A DNA stretch of 64,000 bases from Kibdelosporangium banguiense. GTDB taxonomy: Bacteria > Actinomycetota > Actinomycetes > Mycobacteriales > Pseudonocardiaceae. The notes below the pieces were generated by a model. The model was not told the origin of the DNA and did not search any database. It worked only from the letters and a program-made list of their open reading frames with translations. Below are positions 16,405 through 23,781 of the stretch, one piece after another (position 1 is the stretch's first letter; every line of letters begins with the position of its first letter). Where the stretch lies: positions 310,001-374,000 of the forward strand of contig NZ_JAGINW010000001.1 in the NCBI RefSeq assembly GCF_017876405.1. Reading direction: 5' to 3'. The translations under genes and the position numbers were made by a program.

Positions 16405-17834
16405 CGGTTTTCCTCTCGGGTGGTCGCGACGACCTTGGTCTTGGCGGTCATCCAGCCGACTCGCGGCGGCCCGCAGGCCCGGACCCGCATGACAACGGTC
16501 GGCTCGGACAGATAAGCAAGTGGTTGTTCGTCCACGGACACGACCGTGACCCGTTGCGGGTCCGCGCCCGCACGCATCGCGGAAGCCCTTGCGGCTTCCC
16601 GGACCGCGGAACGGATCTCCGCCAGCCGTGGGCTGTTCAGCGGCACGATCCGGCGCGCCTCGCCACCCACCGGCGCGGCCGCGGCGCCGACCGCGGCGGC
16701 GGCCTCGGCGCCGGACGGGCAGGTGACCGCGAGCGTCCCGGCCAAATTGTGCCGCAACGACTGCGCGAAGTCCCGCGCACCGGGTCCGACCAGCACCAAC
16801 GGCAGGTCACCGGGAGCGTCCTTGGCCCGGTCGATGCCGTCCTCGATCTCACCGAAGATCGGGACCAGCGCGGGCACGCTCAGACCCGTTGCCACACCGG
16901 CCACCTTGGTGTGCCCGACGGTCATCCTCGGCACACCGTCAGTCAGGGCGCACACCGCCCGGAGAGTTCCGTCCACATTGGTCATACCGACGAGTGCGTC
17001 CCGATGTCCGGCCAGTACCGAAGCCCCGATCGCGGTGGTCGTGTCGGTCGCGCCAAGCAGCGACAACGGGTGCGTGACCGCATTGTCGAGCGTGGCGATG
17101 GTGCCGTCGCCGCGGGCCAGGAAAACTTCGGCGTACCCCATTCCGCGCCGGCTCACCGCGGCCAGCAGCTTGGTCGCTTCCTCAGCGGTCGGCGACGTCA
17201 AGGCCGCTTGCAGTACGGTCGCGTTCTCCCGCTCGATCAGGCCGATGCCGCCGAACTCGTGCGACAGCAGGATCGCGGTGGCCGGGCCCAGCTCTTCCCG
17301 CAGCACATCCGCGGCCGCGAGCTCGTGCCGCGGGGTGACTGACGAGAACACGCCGGTGATCGCGACCGCGCCGACCGTGCCGGAGATCCGCCGGGCAAAC
17401 GCCAGAAGTCCTTCGATGTCAAGCGGTTCGTAGTCGCTGCCGTCCAGCATCGCCCCACCGGACAGGCAGGTGGACGCGACAGCGACCCGCTCACGCAAAT
17501 CCTGCGGCCACAACGCCAGCGGCGGAATGGACGTGGTCGCGGCACCAAGACGGACCGCGGCCACCCGGGCGAGCCGGCCCGGCCACCCGCGCCAGGAACC
17601 CGTCTCGGCCGCCAGATCGTCGAGCACACTCAGATCCGTGACCGCGAAGATCACATGCTCGATCATGGCCGGCGTGATGCCGTGCGGTACGGCCGCCGCG
17701 AGCACCGCGTCGAGAAACTCGCCGAGCTTGTCGATCTCACGCTCAAGCGCCACGACCAACCGGCCATCAGGATCGAGAACCGCCGCGGACGCCCGATTTC
17801 CGGGAAGGGCGACACCAAGCCTGTATCCCGTCAT
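16401..17834 (-). CDS. Hydantoinase/oxoprolinase family protein 2 (degenerate phosphate loop)
   Basis: This 477-residue paralogue of the 13511-15085 protein retains the core (LSHEFGGIGLIERENATVLQAAL, RGDGTIATLDNAV). The N-terminal GIDVGGTNTDAVL loop is replaced by GVALPGNRASAAVL. Loss of the GGTxxD phosphate loop suggests weak or no ATP hydrolysis, so a structural or regulatory role in a heteromeric complex is possible; this is inference. ATG at 17834 overlaps the stop codon of the upstream DUF917 gene (TGATG); a GTG one codon earlier is an alternative. Its stop overlaps the start of the permease gene. Confidence 0.8.
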   Translation of the reverse strand: MTGYRLGVALPGNRASAAVLDPDGRLVVALEREIDKLGEFLDAVLAAAVPHGITPAMIEHVIFAVTDLSVLDDLAAETGSWRGWPGRLARVAAVRLGAATTSIPPLALWPQDLRERVAVASTCLSGGAMLDGSDYEPLDIEGLLAFARRISGTVGAVAITGVFSSVTPRHELAAADVLREELGPATAILLSHEFGGIGLIERENATVLQAALTSPTAEEATKLLAAVSRRGMGYAEVFLARGDGTIATLDNAVTHPLSLLGATDTTTAIGASVLAGHRDALVGMTNVDGTLRAVCALTDGVPRMTVGHTKVAGVATGLSVPALVPIFGEIEDGIDRAKDAPGDLPLVLVGPGARDFAQSLRHNLAGTLAVTCPSGAEAAAAVGAAAAPVGGEARRIVPLNSPRLAEIRSAVREAARASAMRAGADPQRVTVVSVDEQPLAYLSEPTVVMRVRACGPPRVGWMTAKTKVVATTREENR

Positions 17835-18922
17835 CACGCGCCCAACGGGTGGTAGTCGAGATCAAGGCCGAACGCTCTCGGTCCCACCAGCTCCAGCCCG
17901 GCCGGTTGACGCCACACATCCGGGCACGGCATCGCCAGCACGACCACACGTTGCCCGTAGCGCAACGAGTCCGTGGTGACCGGGTTGCCGCTGTAGACGT
18001 CGAACAACGTGATGATGTCCGGTGTCGTGGCGCGGACTTCGCCGTCCTCGAGAATCGCCAGGTACTCGTGCCCGACTTCCACTCGCAGACAACGGCCGCT
18101 GTCGTTGTTGATGCCGTCCAGCAACGCGGTGCTCCGCAGGTTCGCGGCAAAAGTCGAGGCAGCCCTGACCTCGACCGGCGACACCATGCTGACTTTGCCC
18201 TCCATCAGGCACATGCCGCCGAACTCCGCCGCGATCCCGCGTACCGCGGCCGAAGTCGGCGCACCGGCGTACTCGGCGAGCACCTTGCCGATCCGCAACG
18301 CCCGGCTCACCGAGCCTGAAACCACGCTCTGCCTGGCCTGTTCGACCGTCATCACGTACTCGGCGCTCACGCCGACGTCACCGAACGCCGTCACCGCACT
18401 ACGCGCGAGACGCTCCAGCCACTCCCCGGTATCGGCCTGCACAAGGACAACATGATCATGGTCGTCGGCGAGCACCGACGGGCCGGGGTGCACTCCGGCG
18501 ACCTGCATGGCCACCTGCTCGATCCCCGGGAACGCCCGGCCCATCCCGTCGGCGTCGGCCAAGGGCAGGTCAGCGTAGGCGGCGAGCGCGACGGACGCCG
18601 GGCCGTTGCTGCCGCCGATCTCCGTGCACATCATCGCCACGACCTCGGCACCGAAATGCGCCTCGACCTGACGGCGGATCGCGACGCTTTCCCGGCCGGT
18701 GCCGATCCGCTCGGTCCAGACAGCCGGCGAACCGAGATAGGCGCACGGCATGACTAGGCCATCCGGCGGAAGGTCCATCAAGCCGATGATCTCCACCGGC
18801 CCCACGGTGTCGAGTGCGACCTGCGCCAACGGTACGGTCGCGGCTGCGTAACCGCCTCCGCCGGCGGCGAGCACGTCACAGCCATGGGCGAACTCGGCCA
18901 GGCAACCCCCGTTAAGTCGCAC
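17834..18922 (-). CDS. DUF917 protein 2, first gene of the hydantoinase operon
   Basis: The protein of about 362 residues is a paralogue of DUF917 protein 1. Matching blocks are VLAAGGGGYAAA at the N-terminus, TEIGGSNGPASVALAAYADLPLADADGMGRAFPG in sections, and C-terminal RYGQRVVVLAMPCPD with GPRAFGLDLDYHP. It pairs with the second hydantoinase protein immediately downstream. The start is not certain: GTG at 18922 aligns with the start of protein 1 (VRLNGG versus VRLSDV), while a TTG at 18970 would add 16 residues. Neither has a good ribosome site. It is divergent from the PucR regulator gene, about 100 nt away. Confidence 0.78.
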   Translation of the reverse strand: MRLNGGCLAEFAHGCDVLAAGGGGYAAATVPLAQVALDTVGPVEIIGLMDLPPDGLVMPCAYLGSPAVWTERIGTGRESVAIRRQVEAHFGAEVVAMMCTEIGGSNGPASVALAAYADLPLADADGMGRAFPGIEQVAMQVAGVHPGPSVLADDHDHVVLVQADTGEWLERLARSAVTAFGDVGVSAEYVMTVEQARQSVVSGSVSRALRIGKVLAEYAGAPTSAAVRGIAAEFGGMCLMEGKVSMVSPVEVRAASTFAANLRSTALLDGINNDSGRCLRVEVGHEYLAILEDGEVRATTPDIITLFDVYSGNPVTTDSLRYGQRVVVLAMPCPDVWRQPAGLELVGPRAFGLDLDYHPLGA

Positions 18923-19026
18923 GAGTGAATGGTAGTAAGACAGCCACTCTGAGTATTTGTCCTTGCCCAATAGAATCCAAGCCCCGGCTATCCCCGCCGC
19001 ACAGTCCGTCCAGTCCGAGGAGAGTC

Positions 19027-20532
19027 GTGAGCCACGTTCCGCTGCGAGACCTGCTCGCCGGGCCCGATCTGAACACGCTCACCGTGCTGACGTCCTCGCC
19101 GCATCGCACAGTCAGCTCCATCCGGGTCGTCGACAAGCTGACAGACCTGCGATCGGTGCCCCGCGACAGTTTCGTGGTGGTGCTGGCGTCGGCCTCCACC
19201 CAGGCCCGCGGGCACCTGTTCGACATCGCCATGCGGGACGCGACAGCCAGCGGCGTCGGCGCGATCGTGCTGAACGGCATCGACGCGACTGCGGTGGAAT
19301 CCACGGCGGTCCGGATCGCGAATCGTCACGCCGTGTCGTTGTTGCTGGCTCCGGTGCGCCTGGAGCCGACCCGGTTGATCGTCGCGGTGTCGCAGGCCCT
19401 GGCAGGCGACGCGACAGCCGCGTTGGCCAGGATCGACGCGGCCCGCCGGTTGATCACCGCGGCCGAAATGCGTAGCCACGACCGCAAAGCCGCGATCCTG
19501 CTCGCCGCCTCGGACGCGTTGGGCGCACCCGTGATGGCCCGCCAGCCCGCGCACGGCGAGCCCGCGGCGCCCGTCCTGGTCGACGGCTCGGTCGATACTT
19601 TCGTCACCGCGGAGGTTTTTCCCGACGCACGCGGCTCCTGGGTGGTGGCCGCCCGAATCGTGACCACCCTGACCGCGGACGCATACGCCCGGGTGATCGC
19701 AGACGAGCGCCGCACCGAACTGGCGCCGCTTGCCGACCGGGGCCGGCTGCTCGGCGAACTGTTGCTGGCCCCCGACTCCGAGCGAGTCCAGCTCGTCTCG
19801 CACGCCCGGACAGTCGGCCTGCCGGTGGACGGCTGGCACCAGGTGCTCCGCTTCGAACTTTCGTCCTCTTTGGACTCCGCCAGCACAGTAAGCGCAGATC
19901 AGGTCGACGCCATCAGCGTATCGATGCTGCACGCGGTGCGCGCCGAGACAGACGCCAAGTGGCACAGCACCCGAATCGGCGGCGAGCCCCTTCTGGTACA
20001 CAGCGTCGACGCCGACCCAGGCCCCTCCTCCGCCCGCACCGCCCAATTCGCAGCGACAACCGCACTCGCCGCCGCCCGCAAACGCTTCCCCGGAATCGTT
20101 GTCCGATGCGGAATCGGAGCCGTGCACCGTCAGGCAGAAGGCCTGCGAACATCCGCGACCGACGCCAAGGCCGCCCTCGCAGTAACCCGCCAGGCCCGCC
20201 CACAACGCGACATCGTGGCCATCGACGCCTTGGGCCTCAACCGAATGCTCGTCGAATGGTATGCCTCCGACAACACCCGTGCCTCGGTCGACGACCTGCT
20301 CGCCCCCCTCGTCGAACTCGGCCCAGCAGCAGCCGAAGAGGCCATCAGAACCCTGCAGGCCTACCTGGACCACCAGAACTCCCCCGCCCGCGCCGCCGAA
20401 GTCCTGCGCGTCCACCGCCAAACCGTCCACTACCGCCTCAACAAGATCACCAAACAGCTCGGCGTCGACCTCGCCGACCCAGAACAGCGCCTCGCCCTGC
20501 AACTGGCCTGCCGCGCCTGGCTCATGCGCTAA
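19027..20532 (+). CDS. PucR-family transcriptional regulator
   Basis: The 501-residue protein has an N-terminal PucR domain (PLRDLLAGPDLNTLTVLTS; KLTDLRSVPRDSFVVVL), a central GGDEF-like CdaR segment, and a C-terminal HTH (LDHQNSPARAAEVLRVHRQTVHYRLNKI in two parts) near residues 440-490. PucR/CdaR regulators classically control purine, allantoin and related ring-nitrogen catabolism. Its gene is divergent from the hydantoinase operon and shares a roughly 100-bp promoter region, so that operon is the probable target. GTG at 19027 has GAGGAGAG just upstream. Confidence 0.88.
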   Translation: MSHVPLRDLLAGPDLNTLTVLTSSPHRTVSSIRVVDKLTDLRSVPRDSFVVVLASASTQARGHLFDIAMRDATASGVGAIVLNGIDATAVESTAVRIANRHAVSLLLAPVRLEPTRLIVAVSQALAGDATAALARIDAARRLITAAEMRSHDRKAAILLAASDALGAPVMARQPAHGEPAAPVLVDGSVDTFVTAEVFPDARGSWVVAARIVTTLTADAYARVIADERRTELAPLADRGRLLGELLLAPDSERVQLVSHARTVGLPVDGWHQVLRFELSSSLDSASTVSADQVDAISVSMLHAVRAETDAKWHSTRIGGEPLLVHSVDADPGPSSARTAQFAATTALAAARKRFPGIVVRCGIGAVHRQAEGLRTSATDAKAALAVTRQARPQRDIVAIDALGLNRMLVEWYASDNTRASVDDLLAPLVELGPAAAEEAIRTLQAYLDHQNSPARAAEVLRVHRQTVHYRLNKITKQLGVDLADPEQRLALQLACRAWLMR

Positions 20533-20540
20533 AGGCCTCA

Positions 20541-20576
20541 GTCACGCCGGAAAGCCGGGGGATTCTCCGGCGTGAC
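20541..20576. terminator. Bidirectional terminator hairpin
   Basis: GTCACGCCGGA (20541-20551) pairs perfectly with TCCGGCGTGAC (20566-20576) across a 14-nt loop, between the convergent PucR and SARP genes. Confidence 0.75.
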
Positions 20577-20695
20577 CGAGATAAGCGCCCCTCCCACCGG
20601 ATGCAGAAGCGGTGCCGACCCCACGACGACACCCACACCACGGAAGTTGAGCGTGCCTTCCAGGTAACGCCGGTGAACCGTATCGAGAGGGCCTT

Positions 20696-23600
20696 TCATT
20701 TGCCTTTCATCGGCGCGACCACCGCGAAAGCCTGCTTCTGACCTGGCACGCAGCCGAATTGCCGGTGCATCTCGATGGCTTGGCCGACGGTCTCCCGTGC
20801 GTCCCGCAACCGGCCCTGGCCGAGCAAGACCTGAGCCAGCGCGGTCAGTGCTTTCGCCTCATACAGCCGCATTCCCCGGCGCCGGGCCAGGTCGACGGCT
20901 TCGGCCGCCGGCTCCACAGTGCCGCTGCACACCGCAATTCCCGCCAGGGCTTCGACCTCGACGAAGGGGTTCTTCCCTTGGGCAATCCGATAGCTGTGCC
21001 GAAAGTGCTCCAGCGCCAGCGCGGCCTGACCGGTGGCAAGGTGGATCCGGCCGATCGTGACACTCGAAGTGGCCTCGTGCCTCGGATAGCCGCGCTTCTT
21101 GGCACTTTCATGACCTGCGGTCGCGTACTGCAGTGCCGGCTCCAGCTCGCCCTTCTCGATGTACACACCGGCAAGGCCGATGCGACACTCGTCGACTGCG
21201 ACAAGCGGCGCCATCGCGGACGTGAGCACCGACTGGAAATGGACTATGGCCTCGTCGTACTCGCCGGCTTCCCGCAACGCCCGACCGAGGTCGATGTGGA
21301 TCACCATTCTCGACATCATCGGCGCGGTGTCCGGGAGCTGTTGTATCGCCGCCCGCAACGACCGGACCGTCTCGGCGATCCTGCCCATGTCAACGTAGGC
21401 ATTGCCCAGGATGTGCAAGGCGGCCAGCCTGCGCCCCTCGCCCTGCTCGGCGCCGTTCTCGACGAGTTCGAGGCCTTCCTCGGCGGCACTTGCGGACTCA
21501 AGTGGGAACCCCCACGCACCCAACGCCGTGGCGAGGCTGAGCAACGCCGTGGCCTGGATTCCCGTTTCGGACAGCTCGACGGCTATCCGGCGGCACTCCT
21601 TCAAGTCGGTGACCGAGCCGTCGAACCGGGCCGTGATCGCCTTCAGGGCACCGAGCGCGAGCAACATCATGGCCTCGCCCCGGCGGTCGCCTGTGGTCCG
21701 GGCACACGACAATCCCAATTCCGCCGCATGCTCCAGTTCGGCCTGATGGTACTGATGCTGCAGGTCCGGGCGAGCCGCGTCGGTCAGCTGCCAGGTGAAA
21801 CGCACAGGCCCGTGCACAGCCGCGTACTCGATCACGGCCAGGTAGTTCAGCCGCTCGGTCTCCAGCCAGCTCACGGCCACGTCATCGTCCTGGAAGACAA
21901 GCGGAACGATGCCAGGCGGCGGGCCGAGCCGCGAGATATAGAGCGTAGCCACGCTTTTGGTGACAGCCGCGTGCGTGGTGTGCAGGTACCACTCGGCCAA
22001 TCGCTCGAATGCCTCAGCGCTGTCGTACTCCTGGGCCCGATCGGCGGCGTAGACACGGATCAGGTCATGGAAGCGGAACCGGTCGGTGCCCGGTGATTCC
22101 AGCAGGTTGGCCGCAACCAACCGGTCCAGGATGCCGACCGCGTCCTCGATCGGACAGCCGAACAGGGCGGCGGCACCGGCGGAACTGAAGTCTGCCCCAG
22201 GAACAACCCCAAGCAGACTGAAGGCACGCTGATCGGTTTGCCACAACGCGGCGAACGAGACATCGAACGCCGCCCGGACCGCGATCCCGCTGTCGCCGCG
22301 TGTGCTGAGTTTGCCGAGCCGGTCACCTGTGCGCAGATCAGCCGCATAGTGACTGATCCGCAGTCCCGGCCGACTCGCAAGGTTGGCCGCAGCGATCCGC
22401 AACGCTAAAGGCAATCGTCCACAAAGCTCAGTCAGTTCGACCGACGCGGCCTCATCCTGTTCACAGCGCTCAGAACCAGCGATGCGGGCGACAAGATCAC
22501 GGGCATGCCGAGCCGAGAGCGGCTGGAGCGAAAGCCTGTTGGCCCCATACAAAGCAGAAAGCCCGACAAGGTCGGACCTGCTGGTCACCAGGACGGCGCT
22601 GCCGGGACGTCCCGGCAGCAGTGGCGCTACCTGCTCGGCACTACCCGCGTCATCCAGTACCAGCAACACTTTCCGGCCGGCAAGCCGCGACCGCAGGAGC
22701 GTCGAACGCTCATCCACCCGGTCCGGAACCGCCGCACGATCAACCCCGGCGTTTCTGAGCGCCTCAGTCAGCAGATTCCCCGGATCACGTGCCGCACCGG
22801 CCCCATCGAGTCGCAGAAACCATTGCCCATCCGGATAATCCGCAATCAACCGATGCGCGGCGCGAACCGCCAAGGCGGACTTGCCCATCCCAGGCGGACC
22901 CGTGACCGCCACAATCGGCACCCCGTCACCCGGCCGCAACACCTCGATCACCTGGCTGAGCTCGTCGTCCCGATTGGTGAAATCCGAGACGTCGATCGGC
23001 AGCTGGCACTCGACCTGCCAACCGCTTGCCTCCTCACCAGCAAGCACCCGTTGGTGCGCCTGGCGCAACTCCTGACCAGGTTCGACTCCCAACTCGTCAA
23101 CGAGGTGCTGCCGCACAGTCGCGTACGCCGCCAACGCGTCCGCCTGCCGACCACACCGATACAACGCAGTGACCAACAACGCCCAGAACCGTTCCCGCAA
23201 AGGATGTTCCGCAGTCAACACCTGCAACTGCGGCACCACGACGTCATGCCCACCCGCAGCCAAATCAAGCTCAAGCTTGCGTTCAAGAACCCGCAACCGC
23301 AGCTCAGTCAGCCGCGAAACCTCATGACGCTGCAAATAGTCCGACGCAACACCCGCCAACGGCTCACCACGCCACAAGCTCAAGGCCTGGCCAAGAACCT
23401 CAGCCTCACGATCACCAGCCGCCCGCGCGGCGGCCAACGCGGAGTCGAACCGGCAGAGATCGACAGCCTGTTCATCCAGCACAATCCGGTAGCCGTCCGC
23501 ACCGCCCTCGATCACCACACCATCAAGGGCATTGCGCAGGCGGGTCACGCACGTATGCACGGCAGCCCGCGGATGAACCGGTGTCGAATCACCCCAGATC

Positions 23601-23743
23601 ACCTCGACCAGGTCATCGAAGGCAACAAACTTGTTGGCACGTAACAGAAGCATTGCGAGCAGCGCACGCTGCCGCCTAGACCCGACGTGAACGCGCTGTC
23701 CGTCCGCGCAGACCTCGAGCGGCCCCAGAATCCGAAAGTCCAA
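20696..23743 (-). CDS. SARP-family regulator with BTAD, NB-ARC ATPase and TPR domains (AfsR-like)
   Basis: The protein has about 1015 residues. An OmpR-type winged helix (FRILGPLEVCADG...GSRRQRALLAMLLLRAN) is followed by the BTAD domain (DEQAVDLCRFDSALAAARAA... to about 240). An NB-ARC ATPase comes next, with Walker A GPPGMGKSALA near 287 and KVLLVLDDAG, then C-terminal TPRs from about 600. AfsR-like SARPs activate specialised-metabolite genes. The start is TTG at 23743 beside GGGGGGAAGG, chosen because it begins the winged helix. It lies 38 nt after the LuxR-family regulator on the same strand. Both follow the LanM locus, so control of that locus is a reasonable inference. Confidence 0.85.
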   Translation of the reverse strand: MDFRILGPLEVCADGQRVHVGSRRQRALLAMLLLRANKFVAFDDLVEVIWGDSTPVHPRAAVHTCVTRLRNALDGVVIEGGADGYRIVLDEQAVDLCRFDSALAAARAAGDREAEVLGQALSLWRGEPLAGVASDYLQRHEVSRLTELRLRVLERKLELDLAAGGHDVVVPQLQVLTAEHPLRERFWALLVTALYRCGRQADALAAYATVRQHLVDELGVEPGQELRQAHQRVLAGEEASGWQVECQLPIDVSDFTNRDDELSQVIEVLRPGDGVPIVAVTGPPGMGKSALAVRAAHRLIADYPDGQWFLRLDGAGAARDPGNLLTEALRNAGVDRAAVPDRVDERSTLLRSRLAGRKVLLVLDDAGSAEQVAPLLPGRPGSAVLVTSRSDLVGLSALYGANRLSLQPLSARHARDLVARIAGSERCEQDEAASVELTELCGRLPLALRIAAANLASRPGLRISHYAADLRTGDRLGKLSTRGDSGIAVRAAFDVSFAALWQTDQRAFSLLGVVPGADFSSAGAAALFGCPIEDAVGILDRLVAANLLESPGTDRFRFHDLIRVYAADRAQEYDSAEAFERLAEWYLHTTHAAVTKSVATLYISRLGPPPGIVPLVFQDDDVAVSWLETERLNYLAVIEYAAVHGPVRFTWQLTDAARPDLQHQYHQAELEHAAELGLSCARTTGDRRGEAMMLLALGALKAITARFDGSVTDLKECRRIAVELSETGIQATALLSLATALGAWGFPLESASAAEEGLELVENGAEQGEGRRLAALHILGNAYVDMGRIAETVRSLRAAIQQLPDTAPMMSRMVIHIDLGRALREAGEYDEAIVHFQSVLTSAMAPLVAVDECRIGLAGVYIEKGELEPALQYATAGHESAKKRGYPRHEATSSVTIGRIHLATGQAALALEHFRHSYRIAQGKNPFVEVEALAGIAVCSGTVEPAAEAVDLARRRGMRLYEAKALTALAQVLLGQGRLRDARETVGQAIEMHRQFGCVPGQKQAFAVVAPMKGK

Positions 23744-23781
23744 CCTTCCCCCCGGAAGTTCGACCGGCAAACGGGGAGAGC

